Source of the DNA: Methylobacterium sp. E-005 | Lineage (GTDB): Bacteria > Pseudomonadota > Alphaproteobacteria > Rhizobiales > Beijerinckiaceae | Direction: 5' to 3' | Length of the DNA: 64,000 nucleotides | Assembly: GCF_022829725.1 (NCBI RefSeq) | Contig: NZ_JAKSYG010000164.1 | Coordinates: 48,254 to 112,253 of the forward strand | Part shown: one piece after another, positions 55,287 to 63,574 of the stretch | Layout of the letters: every line of letters begins with the position of its first letter | Position numbering within the stretch: position 1 is the first letter of the stretch | Made by a program: the position numbers and the translations under genes | The notes under the pieces: generated by a model | What the model saw: only the letters and a program-made list of their open reading frames with translations | Databases searched by the model: none | What the model was told of the DNA's origin: nothing

Positions 55287-55316
55287 GCGACCCGCGCCGT
55301 CCACCGTGGAGGGTCG

Positions 55317-55333
55317 GGCCGGAAAGCCCGGCC
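55317..55333. terminator. Stem-loop between lipoprotein and PRC-barrel genes
   Basis: GGCCGG and CCGGCC pair around AAAGC in the short gap between two convergent genes. It reaches the PRC stop codon. No strong T-run follows. Confidence 0.3.
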
Positions 55334-55695
55334 TATCCCGCCTGCGTCGGTGCGCCCGCCAGCACCCCCGGCTCGATATCGACCACGTAGCCGCCGAGAT
55401 CGGTGCTGTAGCTCAGTGCGTTCCAGGGCAGGGGATGATGGGTCTCGCCGAGGCCTAGGAATCCGCCGAAGGCCAGCACCACGTAGGCGACCTGCCCGGA
55501 TATCTTATCGACCATGATCGTGTGGATCGCGCCGAGATGGCGGCCGGTCCGGTCGTAGACGTCCGCTCCCTCGACCTTGTGCGATCCGACCAGCCGGGGG
55601 GTCTCGTCGATGGCGACGCCCTCACCGCTGTCGGGGTCGAGTTCCAGGGTTCCGGGCTTCCTCACGGCACGTTCGGTGGGCAGATCCGTCGGCAT
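55333..55695 (-). CDS. Cytoplasmic PRC-barrel domain protein
   Basis: A 120-residue single-domain PRC-barrel protein (about residues 33-105: LVGSHKVEGADVYDRTGRHLG; YVVLAFGGFLGLGETHHPLPW). The same GGFLG core appears in the exported PRC protein at 53881, which supports common origin. No signal peptide is seen. The ATG at 55695 has GGGAG five bases upstream; the GTG six bases earlier is less likely. Small PRC-barrel proteins of this kind are common in Methylobacterium and other Rhizobiales, some of them stress-induced. Confidence 0.87.
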   Translation of the reverse strand: MPTDLPTERAVRKPGTLELDPDSGEGVAIDETPRLVGSHKVEGADVYDRTGRHLGAIHTIMVDKISGQVAYVVLAFGGFLGLGETHHPLPWNALSYSTDLGGYVVDIEPGVLAGAPTQAG

Positions 55696-55791
55696 GATCA
55701 CTCCCTGTCGGCGGGCGCGGGACGATCCGCACCCCGTGGGTTCTGAGAACCAAGCGGGACGCGGGTGGCCGGTTCCACGGCCCCGGCCTGT

Positions 55792-56289
55792 TCAGGGATC
55801 CGTCGGGAGACCGGCCTGGACCCGCCGCTCGTTGACCCGGTCCCGCACCGCGCGGCTGGCGAGCAGCATCTCGAAGCCGAAGGCGACCAGGGCGCACAGC
55901 GTGCACAGGATCGCCGCGCCGAACAATCCGAACAGCAACGTCGCCACGGTCGCGTCCCGGAGTGCGCCCACGAACAGCGTCAGCACCGCACCGCAGGTCG
56001 CGACGCCGCCGAGGGCCGCCAGCACCACCGCGGCATCCAGGGCCAGCGATCGCTGGTGCAACCGGTCGAGGCGACGGCCCAGGCGTCGGCGCTCGGCATC
56101 CGTGGCACCGGCGAGGAGGGCGGACACGTGATCGGCTTGGTCCGCCACCCGGGCGAGGCGCGCGCCGAAGACGTTGAGCAGCGTCGCGATGCCGGAGAGC
56201 AGGAAGACGGGGCTCAGCGCAACCTGCACGACATGCGCCGTGCTTTCCAGGGTCGTGGCCAAGGTCGTGGGGATGGTCGGGTCGATCAT
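55792..56289 (-). CDS. DUF2721 membrane protein
   Basis: A 165-residue protein with an N-terminal helix (VVQVALSPVFLLSGIATLLNVF), a charged middle (LARVADQADHVSALL; RRLDRLHQRSLAL) and two further helices near 80-130, the arrangement of DUF2721. The start MIDPTIP at 56289 is chosen because the upstream reading frame is low-complexity and Arg-rich. A 40-codon membrane-peptide frame starts upstream on the same strand. The family's function is unknown. Confidence 0.8.
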   Translation of the reverse strand: MIDPTIPTTLATTLESTAHVVQVALSPVFLLSGIATLLNVFGARLARVADQADHVSALLAGATDAERRRLGRRLDRLHQRSLALDAAVVLAALGGVATCGAVLTLFVGALRDATVATLLFGLFGAAILCTLCALVAFGFEMLLASRAVRDRVNERRVQAGLPTDP

Positions 56290-56336
56290 GCCGCCGGGCA
56301 GATGGTTCGGGCGGGCCCCAGGGCAATCCCGGCGGC

Positions 56337-56459
56337 TCAGACCAGGCCGCGGCCCGGCGTGATGCCCGAACTCGCCGGCTCGGTGCGGATACCGACCCCG
56401 AGCGCCGTGACGAGCCCGGCGGCAAGCAGCAGTGCGAGGGTGAGGGCCGGGGCGAACAT
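56337..56459 (-). CDS. Putative 40-residue membrane peptide
   Basis: A short frame begins MFAPALTLALLLAAGLVTAL, a clear single hydrophobic helix, and continues with a polar, Gly-containing C-terminus (ASSGITPGRGLV). It lies 47 bp upstream of the DUF2721 gene on the same strand. No strong ribosome-binding site is seen, so coding status is uncertain. It has the look of the small single-pass peptides often missed by gene callers. Confidence 0.35.
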   Translation of the reverse strand: MFAPALTLALLLAAGLVTALGVGIRTEPASSGITPGRGLV

Positions 56460-56702
56460 GCAAGCACATCAGCGGCAAGATTGTTAAGAACAGGTTTCGC
56501 GTAACCTCAATCGGTGAATCATCTTCGCGCCGGCCCCGATTGGGGCCGTTCGGTGTGAATTTCCGTGCGTGCCTTGTGGATGATGGCCCCGTGAAGGCGA
56601 TTTCCCCTTGGAACGGCAGCGGCACCGCTTAGTTGCTGCTATGCTGGCTCGGCCGTGGGGTGATCGTGCCCCGGCCTGCGGCCCGAGAACCGGAGGAAGT
56701 TT

Positions 56703-57077
56703 ATGGCCACTAAGACCGAGAAGGCTGCGCCGAAGGCGGCCAAGACCACCAAGGCTGCCGAGAAGGAGGCTCCGGCCAAGGTCGCTCCGAAGGCTGCAAA
56801 GCCCACCGCGACCAAGGCGGCCGCTGGCACCAAGCCGAACGCCCTGCAGCAGCCGCTGAAGCCCTCTGCCGATCTCGGCGCGATCGTCGGCACCAGCCCG
56901 CTGCCGCGCGGCGAGGTGGTCAGCAAGGTTTGGGAATACATCAAGAAGCACAACCTGCAGAACCCGGAGAACAAGCGCGAGATCATGGCCGACGACAAGC
57001 TGAAGAAGGTCTTCGGCAAGGACAAGTGCTCGATGTTCGAGATGAACAAGCACCTCGCCGCGCATCTCAAGGCCTGA
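56703..57077 (+). CDS. SWIB/MDM2-domain protein with Lys/Ala-rich tail
   Basis: A 124-residue protein. The first 46 residues are a histone H1-like Lys/Ala/Pro-rich tail (KAAPKAAKTTKAAEKEAP). Residues about 48-122 form a SWIB domain: LPRGEVVSKVWEYIKKHNLQ and NKREIMADDKLKKVFGKDK. SWIB proteins occur in chlamydiae, some Rhizobiales and eukaryotes, and are thought to act in DNA compaction or transcription. GGAGGA seven bases before the ATG gives a strong start, consistent with high expression. Confidence 0.93.
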   Translation: MATKTEKAAPKAAKTTKAAEKEAPAKVAPKAAKPTATKAAAGTKPNALQQPLKPSADLGAIVGTSPLPRGEVVSKVWEYIKKHNLQNPENKREIMADDKLKKVFGKDKCSMFEMNKHLAAHLKA

Positions 57078-57084
57078 TCGCTCC

Positions 57085-57126
57085 CTAGAGCCAGGTTCGG
57101 CTCATCGTCCGGACCATCGGCTCTAG
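57085..57126 (+). terminator. Stem-loop after the SWIB gene
   Basis: CTAGAGCC and GGCTCTAG are perfect 8-bp outer arms, with an inner GGTTCGG/CCGGACC pairing, 8 bp after the SWIB stop. No T-run follows, but position and strength suit a transcript end. Confidence 0.55.
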
Positions 57127-57368
57127 GAGCATTGGAACCGCCGCATGGATGCGACGGGCGCCCGAAACCCTTCGGGTTGAGGCGACGCGCCCCCGCGATC
57201 CGGGAACCGCAGGTCCGATCGGATCGAGGCGCGCCGCCCCTGGCCGGTTCGGGGTGCTTTGCGTTTCTGAGGGTCGGGCTCCGCTGCGCGCGGCGGGGCT
57301 GGAGCCGCACCTGATCGCGGCGCCATCACGGTCGACGCCGGCGTTCGGCTGATCACATCCATCCCACC

Positions 57369-57484
57369 CCCTCATCCTGAGGTGCCTGAATCAGCGGGCC
57401 TCGCGAATGGGTTCCGAGGATCTCGGCGCGATCTGGAGGCCACGTGCAAAGCCTCCGCTGCGCTCCGGCACCTCAGGCTGAGGG
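57369..57484. repeat. 116-bp palindromic element, copy 2
   Basis: It begins CCCTCATCCTGAGGTGC and ends GCACCTCAGGCTGAGGG, its reverse complement with one mismatch. The ends and overall length match copy 1 at 41795-41910, and the interior is related but diverged (CAGCGGGCCTCG is shared). It lies in a non-coding gap, unlike copy 1, which reaches into a gene. Confidence 0.8.
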
Positions 57485-57610
57485 CATGGGGGGGAGGGTG
57501 GATTCCCGTCGGCTCGGTGTCCCGTCGTGTTTCGCCGGATCGGGCACGGCCTGGACCAGCGCGGCAGTCGGGTGCCGCGCATTTCGTGTGCGGATGGGTC
57601 GGGCGGGCTC

Positions 57611-58408
57611 CTAGGCGATACCCTGCAGCACCCCGCCGTCGACCCGCAGGGCGGCGCCCGTCGTGGCGCTCGCCGCGGGGCTGCACAGATAGGCGACGAG
57701 GTTCGCCACCTCCTCCACCCGCGCGAGGCGCTGGATCAGCGAGGACGGGCGGTGCTCGGCCACGAAGGCGCGGCCCATCGCGTCGAGATCGGCGTCGGCC
57801 CGGCCGCCTGCCATCTGCTTCATGAACTCCGCCACGCCCTCAGAAAGCGTAGGACCCGGCAGCACGCTGTTGACCGTCACGCCGCTGCCCGCGACCGTCT
57901 GGGCAAGGCCCCGGGCGATGGCGAGTTGCGCGGTCTTGATCATCCCGTAATGGACCATCTCGGTCGGGGTGTTGATGCCGGACTCGCTGGAGATGAAGAT
58001 CACCCGGCCCCAGCCGCGCTCGGCCATGCCGGGTGTGTAGGCCCGCGAGAGGCGCACGCCGCTCATGACGTTGACGTCGAAGAAGCGCTGCCAATCGGCG
58101 TCCGGGATGTCGAAGAACGGCTTCGGCTCGAAGATCCCGGTGTTGTTGACCAGGATGTCCGCCGTGGGCAGTCCCCGCACCAGAGCCGAGACGCCCTCCG
58201 CGGTGGCGACGTCGCCCGGTGCCGCGAAGGCGCGGCCGGATTTCGCCTCGCCGCGCAGCTTGGCGAGCGTCGCCTCGACGCGTTCGGGGGTGCGGCCGTT
58301 GATGCCGACCTCGGCGCCGAGATCGCAAAGTTCCTTCGCGATGGCGTAGCCGATGCCGGCGGTCGAGCCGGTGACCAGGGCGGTCCGGCCGGTGAGATCG
58401 AGATCCAT
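57611..58408 (-). CDS. SDR-family oxidoreductase
   Basis: A 265-residue classical SDR. The cofactor motif is TGSTAGIGYAIA (residues 13-24), NNTG for the central NNAG motif, and the catalytic Ser-Tyr-Lys appears in SSESGINTPTEMVHYGMIKTA. Its last residues (GAALRVDGGVLQGIA) match the family C-terminus. GGAGG lies just upstream of the ATG at 58408; a TTG four codons upstream is less likely. The substrate is unknown. It is followed upstream by a co-directional DHA2 exporter, 67 bp away. Confidence 0.88.
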   Translation of the reverse strand: MDLDLTGRTALVTGSTAGIGYAIAKELCDLGAEVGINGRTPERVEATLAKLRGEAKSGRAFAAPGDVATAEGVSALVRGLPTADILVNNTGIFEPKPFFDIPDADWQRFFDVNVMSGVRLSRAYTPGMAERGWGRVIFISSESGINTPTEMVHYGMIKTAQLAIARGLAQTVAGSGVTVNSVLPGPTLSEGVAEFMKQMAGGRADADLDAMGRAFVAEHRPSSLIQRLARVEEVANLVAYLCSPAASATTGAALRVDGGVLQGIA

Positions 58409-58475
58409 CGAAACCTCCAACGGTGCGTTGCAGCATCAACGCGCATGGGGAGCCTCGGTCACATGCCGGCGGCGT

Positions 58476-59879
58476 CTAGCCGGCCCGACTCCGCCGCAGG
58501 ACGCTGGCGCAGCCGCCGATCACCGCCAACGCCGCCGCGCAGGACAGCGAGAGGGTGACGGCCCGGGCGGGTCCGAGGCCGTGGGTGAGGCCGAAGATCA
58601 CCGCCACCAGGGCCGCGCCCAGCGACTGGCCGGTGAGCCGCGCCGTCGATTGCATCCCGCTGGCGCCCCCGGCCCGGTCACGGGGCGCGGAGGTGACGAT
58701 CACCTTGTTGTTGGGCGACTGGAACAGGCCGAAGCCGAGCCCGCACAGGGTCAGCCGCCAGACGATGTCGAGGGTCGCGGGCGAAGCGGGCAGGAGCGTC
58801 ATGCAGACGAGGCCGGTCGCCAGCATGGCGAGCCCGATCCCGCCGAGGATTCCGGGCGGGTAGCGGTCTGCGAGCCGTCCGGAGAATGGCGCCATCGCGG
58901 CGACCGCGATCGGCCAGGGGGTGAGCAGGAAGCCGGTCTGCGTGCTGGAGAGGTGCAGCACGTCCTGGAAATAGAAGGGCAGCGCCACGTAGGAGACCAT
59001 CTGGGCGCAGAACGAGGCGACGGAGGTCGCCATCGAGAGGGCGAAGGCGGGAATCCGCAGGAGATCGACCGGCAGCAGCGGCGCCGGCAGACGGATCTGG
59101 CGCCGCACGAAGATCGTCCCGATCACCAGGGCGCCGATCAGCTCGGCGACGGCCACACCCTGCGCCCCGGCATCGCCCAACCCGTCGATGCCGATGATGA
59201 GCAGGCCGAAGGTCAGGGCGTTCAGGACGGCGCTGATGCCGTCGAAGGGCCGCCCGCTCGCCGGCGTCACCGGCAGCGTACGGGAGGCCACCGTCAGCGC
59301 CAGCAGCCCCACCGGGATGTTGACGAGGAACAGCCAGGGCCAGGTCGCCACCGAGAGGATCGCGGCCGCCACGGTCGGGCCGGCCGCGGAGGCCACCGCC
59401 ACCACCAGGGCCACGTTGGCGACCCCCTGGCCGATCATCCGGTGCGGATAGATGAAGCGCACGAAGCCGATATTGACGCTCATGATCGCCGCCGCACCGA
59501 GCCCCTGGACGATGCGGGCCGCGATGAGCAGGGGCAGGCTCGGCGCGACCGCGCAGGCCAGCGAGGCGGCGACGAACACCGCGAGCCCCGGCAGGTAGAC
59601 CCGCCTGAACCCGAAGATGTCACCCAGGGCCGCCAGCGGCAGAAGGCTGGCGGTGACGGCGATCTGATAGGCGTTGACGATGAAGATTGCGTCGGCGGGC
59701 TTGACCGCGAGATCCTTGGCCATGATCGGCAGCGCCACGTTGACGATGGCCCCGTCGAGGACCGCCATTGTCATGGCCAGTCCGATGGCCGCCATGGCGA
59801 GGACCCGTTCGCGCGGTGGCAAGCCGTCCTGCGCGCTGCCACTGTGGGCTGCGCCTGAACCGGGCGGGACCTGCGCCAT
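58476..59879 (-). CDS. DHA2-family MFS drug exporter (EmrB/QacA type)
   Basis: A 467-residue protein with about 14 hydrophobic segments. The family marks are MAVLDGAIVNVALPIMAKDL in TM1 and the start of the first loop, and GDIFGFRRVYLPGLAVF for the A-motif. The proton-antiporter motif C appears in RIVQGLGAAAIMS. Such proteins expel cationic or amphiphilic compounds. AGGAG is ten bases before the ATG. It may be transcribed with the SDR gene downstream. Confidence 0.88.
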   Translation of the reverse strand: MAQVPPGSGAAHSGSAQDGLPPRERVLAMAAIGLAMTMAVLDGAIVNVALPIMAKDLAVKPADAIFIVNAYQIAVTASLLPLAALGDIFGFRRVYLPGLAVFVAASLACAVAPSLPLLIAARIVQGLGAAAIMSVNIGFVRFIYPHRMIGQGVANVALVVAVASAAGPTVAAAILSVATWPWLFLVNIPVGLLALTVASRTLPVTPASGRPFDGISAVLNALTFGLLIIGIDGLGDAGAQGVAVAELIGALVIGTIFVRRQIRLPAPLLPVDLLRIPAFALSMATSVASFCAQMVSYVALPFYFQDVLHLSSTQTGFLLTPWPIAVAAMAPFSGRLADRYPPGILGGIGLAMLATGLVCMTLLPASPATLDIVWRLTLCGLGFGLFQSPNNKVIVTSAPRDRAGGASGMQSTARLTGQSLGAALVAVIFGLTHGLGPARAVTLSLSCAAALAVIGGCASVLRRSRAG

Positions 59880-60045
59880 GATCGCGCGCTCCTGCGGCGT
59901 CCGGGAAGTCCGTGACGTCGATGGCGGGGGGAATCCAGGTGCCGAGGCGCCGCGGATGCCGCTCCCTGTCGCGCAGGCGAGGCGGCCCGTCGAGGGGCGC
60001 GGTGTGTTCTATGTCACGGCGCGGAGGGTTTTGTTCTGGCGCCGC

Positions 60046-61392
60046 TCACGCCAGCATGTAGGTCAGCAGCGAGCGTAGCTGGGCCGGCTTGATCGGCTTG
60101 CGCACGAGTTCGGCCCCGGCCGCCGTGACTCGCTCCTCCACCTCGGCGGAATGGTCGGCCGTGGTCACGATCACGGGGAGGGGCTCCAGGCGGCGCTCGC
60201 GCAGATAGGCGGCGACGTCGAGGCCGCAGGCGCCGTCATCCAGATGGTAGTCGAGCACCAGGATATCGGGCAGCGCGGCCCCCGCCGCCACGGCGGCCCG
60301 CACGCCGGCGAGATCGCGAAAGGTCGAGACCCGGGCGTCCCAGTTCTGGAGGAGGCGGGCGAGGGCGTCGGCCGTGGAGGCGTCGTTCTCCACCACGAGG
60401 ACGTGCGCCCCCGACAGCCGGGTCGCCACCGGCGCGGGTGGTGCCGCGGCGGCCGGAACCGTGCTCAGCGGCAGGGCCAGCGTCACCCGCGTGCCGTGGC
60501 CCGGGCGGGAGGCCAGGGTCAGGGGATGATCGAGCGCCTGGGCCATGCGGCGCACGATCGACAGGCCGAGTCCCAAGCCAGGCTCCTCGCCGCTGCTCGA
60601 CCGGGCACCGCCGCGGAAGAACTCGTCGAAGACGAGGGCGCGATCCTCATCGGCGATGCCGCAGCCCGTATCGGTCACCTCCACCCGGACCATGCCGGCG
60701 CGGCGCCGGGCGGCGAGCACGATGCCGCCCGCGCCGGTGTAGCGGACGGCGTTCGAGACGAGGTTCTGCAGGATGCGCTGGAGCAGGACCGCATCGCTGG
60801 TGACGGTGAGATCCGGGCAGCGCACGGCGAGCCGCAGGCCCTTGCGTTCGGCAAACGGCTTGAAGCTCTCGGCGAGCTCGGCCAGCAGATCGGGCAGGAA
60901 GATCGGCTGCAGAAGCGGGCGGACGATGCCGGCATCGAGCTTGGAGATGTCCAGCAGCGTCTTGATCAGATCCTCGATGGTCTGAAGCCCCCGTTCCACC
61001 TGGCCGGCGATGGTGCGGGCCTCCGGCGGCACGTCGAGGTCGGCCAGCGCCGAGATCGACAGGCGGGCGGCGTTCACGGGCTGCAGCAGGTCGTGGCTCG
61101 CAGCGGCCAGGAACCGGGTCTTGGAGCGGTTGGCGGTTTCGGCCTCCTCCTTGGCGGCGGCCAGCGCCTCGTTGGAGCGCTCCAGGCGGTGCATCAGCCC
61201 GGTCAACTCCTCGGTGCGGGTGCGGACCCGCCCCTCGAGCATGATCGCGGTCTGGAAAAGCGAGTAGGCGCTGCCCCGCTGATCCATGCTCCGCTCGACA
61301 TGGGACATCAGCGCGGCGTTGATGCGTTCGAGCTTCTCGATCCGACGCCGCAGGGACGCGTCGGTCTCCAGCCCGTTCGGATGGACGGTCAC
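60046..61392 (-). CDS. Hybrid histidine kinase, NahK-like, paired with FIST protein
   Basis: A 448-residue soluble hybrid kinase. It opens with a coiled coil (LRRRIEKLERINAALMSHVERSMDQRGSAYSLFQ region), followed by HisKA with phosphoacceptor H100 in AASHDLLQPVNAARL. HATPase_c follows (NLVSNAVRYT; GLGLSIVRRM), then a receiver domain with Asp381 in LVLDYHLDD. The SHDLLQP-type H-box resembles NahK (ErcS') of Pseudomonas. The GTG start overlaps the stop of the FIST gene, coupling both. In Pseudomonas the FIST haem protein NosP inhibits NahK in response to nitric oxide; the same pairing is inferred here. Confidence 0.88.
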   Translation of the reverse strand: MTVHPNGLETDASLRRRIEKLERINAALMSHVERSMDQRGSAYSLFQTAIMLEGRVRTRTEELTGLMHRLERSNEALAAAKEEAETANRSKTRFLAAASHDLLQPVNAARLSISALADLDVPPEARTIAGQVERGLQTIEDLIKTLLDISKLDAGIVRPLLQPIFLPDLLAELAESFKPFAERKGLRLAVRCPDLTVTSDAVLLQRILQNLVSNAVRYTGAGGIVLAARRRAGMVRVEVTDTGCGIADEDRALVFDEFFRGGARSSSGEEPGLGLGLSIVRRMAQALDHPLTLASRPGHGTRVTLALPLSTVPAAAAPPAPVATRLSGAHVLVVENDASTADALARLLQNWDARVSTFRDLAGVRAAVAAGAALPDILVLDYHLDDGACGLDVAAYLRERRLEPLPVIVTTADHSAEVEERVTAAGAELVRKPIKPAQLRSLLTYMLA

Positions 61393-62609
61393 GACGCGAC
61401 CGGAGCCTCGCCGGAGGCCCGATTCGTGTCAGCGAGGCCCTTGCCGATGGCGATGCCCGTGAAGGTCTGGTTCAGGTGCATCGCCCGGTACTGCTCGCCG
61501 AAGGTCTCGAAGCCGACGACGTTGTAGCGGCGGTACAGGTCGGTGATGCCGTGGCGGACCTGCCGGCTCTCGGCATCGAGGCGGCGCAGCACGCATTCGA
61601 ACCCGATGATCAGGTCGATGCCGCCGAGCTGTGCGTCGAGCCGAGCCAGCTCCGCCTGGGTGGAGGCGACGATGTCGCGCGGCTCGGCCAGGGTCAGCAC
61701 CACGCCTTCGTCGACCGCGCAGAAGAAGCTGAGCGAGCCGTCCTCGTTCATCCGCCGGATCGAGCGGCAGAAATATTCGCCCCCGACCTTCACGGCCAGC
61801 GGATAGGCCGCGAAGCTCATCGGCGACAGACGCTCCGGATCGAGGCCGATCGCCATGGCGTATTCCCGGGCCGCCGGCTCGGCGTTCAGCTCGTGGACCT
61901 CGCGGCGCTCGCCGTCCGAGGCCGTGACCACGAACTTGGTCTGCGTCGGCTCGAAATTGTCGCTCTTGAAGATCTCCACTGAGAAATCGGTCTCGACCAG
62001 CACCAGAACAGCCGCCTTGCGGTGGATCCGGCCGCCATGGATCACCACCGCGTCGCGGAAGCGCAGGTCGTCACCGGCCGAGCCGCCGACGATCGGGATG
62101 CCGTCGAGCGCCCAGGCGATCGCCGAGACGACGGTCTCCTCGGCATTGGCGAGGCCGTCGATCAACGACAGGGCGAAGCGGCGGCCGGCCGCCGCGGCGT
62201 CGCCCTCGCGGCAGGAATCGAGCGGGTCGAGGGTGCGGCGCAAAGCCCGCACCGCTGAGGCTGTGCGCTCCACGTCGAGATGGTCGATGGCGTCGAGCAC
62301 CGTCGAGACGATGCGGAAGCGCTCAGCCGGAAACGCGATCACGACAAGGCCGCGGTCGAGGCCGCCAGCCGGGGCGATGCCCCCCGACATCGAGCAGCCG
62401 GAGACCGGCACGCCGGGGAACCATGTCCCCAATTCCCGGGCCAGGGCCTCGGCGTCGTAATCGGCCGAGAAGAACACGACGATCTGCGAGAGGTGGGCTT
62501 CACGGACCGCCCGGGCCACATCGGCGACCGCGTCGACGGCCGAGGCCGCCTCCGTCCAGGCCGTCCAGATCCCGCACAGATGGCGGCGCACACCCGATCC
62601 CTGAACCAC
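61389..62609 (-). CDS. FIST domain sensor protein (NosP-like)
   Basis: A 406-residue protein with FIST_N (about residues 35-230: IVVFFSADYDAEALARELG; VSGCSMSGGIAP) and FIST_C (about 235-385: PLAVKVGGEYFCRSIRRMNEDG; GFECVLRRLD). FIST proteins sense small ligands, and NosP of Pseudomonas aeruginosa binds haem and nitric oxide and regulates its partner NahK. Its stop overlaps the kinase GTG start (GTGA). Start is GTG at 62609. No membrane segment is present. Haem binding here is inferred from context. Confidence 0.88.
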   Translation of the reverse strand: MVQGSGVRRHLCGIWTAWTEAASAVDAVADVARAVREAHLSQIVVFFSADYDAEALARELGTWFPGVPVSGCSMSGGIAPAGGLDRGLVVIAFPAERFRIVSTVLDAIDHLDVERTASAVRALRRTLDPLDSCREGDAAAAGRRFALSLIDGLANAEETVVSAIAWALDGIPIVGGSAGDDLRFRDAVVIHGGRIHRKAAVLVLVETDFSVEIFKSDNFEPTQTKFVVTASDGERREVHELNAEPAAREYAMAIGLDPERLSPMSFAAYPLAVKVGGEYFCRSIRRMNEDGSLSFFCAVDEGVVLTLAEPRDIVASTQAELARLDAQLGGIDLIIGFECVLRRLDAESRQVRHGITDLYRRYNVVGFETFGEQYRAMHLNQTFTGIAIGKGLADTNRASGEAPVAS

Positions 62610-62743
62610 ATCTCACCCCCTGCGGACCCCCTTGGCGGGCTTTGCGCCCGCTCTTCAGTCTCACGGGGTGAGTATGTCGCGCGCAATCAATCCGCGCAAC
62701 GGGGGTGTTCCACCGTCCAATACTGGATGTGTCGTGTGTGGCG

Positions 62744-63322
62744 TCACTTCATGCAGGCATCCTCAGCCTTCTCGAAGGCCGCGGGTTTGGGCTCGTGCTC
62801 CGGGGGGCGGTTGCGCCCCAGCGCCCCGTCCGAGCGGGCGCGCAGGTAGGTGTAGATGTCCGGCATGTAGCACATGACGTTCCGGTTATCCCCGAAGGCC
62901 GGCATGACCAGCTCCTGGGCGGCGTTCACGTCCCTCTTGCCGCCGACGATGATGCCGGCGAAATGCGCGTAATCCATGCCCTTGAGGGCATCGACCAGGG
63001 AGGGCGCGTAGGTCGAGCCCATGCCGTCCGGCCCGTGGCAGACGATGCAATTGGCATTGTACCGGAGGTAGCCCGACATCGTGTACCAGTCGACCTTCTT
63101 GCCATCATCCGTGATGTGATAGGTCGGGTCGCCGTTCTTGTCGGTGTACTGGCCGTCCTGGACCTTGGCGGGCTGGGTTGGCCCGTCGCTCTTGAGATCC
63201 GCTGCGCCCGAAACGGCGGGAGCCGGTGCGGCAGGGGGCGCCGCACGTGCGGGAATCGTCCAGAGAGAGCCTGCTGCTAGCCCGGCCAGGACGATCCCGG
63301 CCATTCCATCCGCTCCGCGCAT
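62744..63322 (-). CDS. c-type cytochrome, methanol-metabolism type
   Basis: A 192-residue periplasmic cytochrome with a signal peptide ending at PARA (about residue 27) and one haem site, NCIVCH (C92, C95, H96). Two further cysteines, in NVMCYMPD and EDACMK near the C-terminus, give the four-Cys arrangement of the c-type cytochromes associated with methanol dehydrogenases (like cytochrome c553i of Paracoccus). Met residues in VMPAFGD are candidate sixth ligands. GGAGGAG is present before the ATG. No mxaF or xoxF gene is nearby, so its electron donor cannot be set from context. Confidence 0.82.
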   Translation of the reverse strand: MRGADGMAGIVLAGLAAGSLWTIPARAAPPAAPAPAVSGAADLKSDGPTQPAKVQDGQYTDKNGDPTYHITDDGKKVDWYTMSGYLRYNANCIVCHGPDGMGSTYAPSLVDALKGMDYAHFAGIIVGGKRDVNAAQELVMPAFGDNRNVMCYMPDIYTYLRARSDGALGRNRPPEHEPKPAAFEKAEDACMK

Positions 63323-63488
63323 CGACGTTTCTCCTCCCGCCCACAGGCGTCGTCGCGCGGGTGCGGTAAGACCATAACGGCGCCCGGCCGCGTCGGGGCC
63401 GCCGTGCTCCCATCACGATCTCGCGGTTTCGCCTGCCCCCTCCGGTGGTCCAGGCGGATGGCCTGGCTTATCCGCGTTGCGCACAGCG

Positions 63489-63503
63489 TTAACCTTTTGT
63501 TAA
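63489..63503. promoter_or_regulatory. CtrA-type box 1, TTAA-N7-TTAA
   Basis: TTAACCTTTTGTTAA has the exact spacing of CtrA half-sites, the cell-cycle master regulator of alphaproteobacteria. It lies 72 bp before the protease start in the divergent control region shared with the cytochrome c gene. Confidence 0.6.
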
Positions 63504-63543
63504 TCGGCGGATTGCCGCCGGGCCGCCGGCGTGAGAGCTTTCG

Positions 63544-63559
63544 TTAACGAGAGCTTAAC
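63544..63559. promoter_or_regulatory. CtrA-type box 2, TTAA-N7-TTAAC
   Basis: TTAACGAGAGCTTAAC is a full match to the TTAA-N7-TTAAC consensus. It is 15 bp before the ATG at 63575, close enough to cover the transcription start. A second box lies 55 bp upstream of it. Confidence 0.65.
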
Positions 63560-63574
63560 GGTTGAGACACGGCG

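Larger units (their letters stand above)
57078..57610. other. Gap between SWIB and SDR genes
   Basis: This 533-bp gap contains a stem-loop at 57085-57126 and the second 116-bp palindrome at 57369-57484. Short open frames in it are Arg-rich, overlap one another on both strands and lack ribosome-binding sites. I saw no RNA gene. Confidence 0.5.

Noticed and set aside
57132..57362. Overlapping short frames on both strands after the SWIB gene
   Set aside because: They lack ribosome-binding sites and recognisable domains, and mutually overlap in GC-rich sequence.
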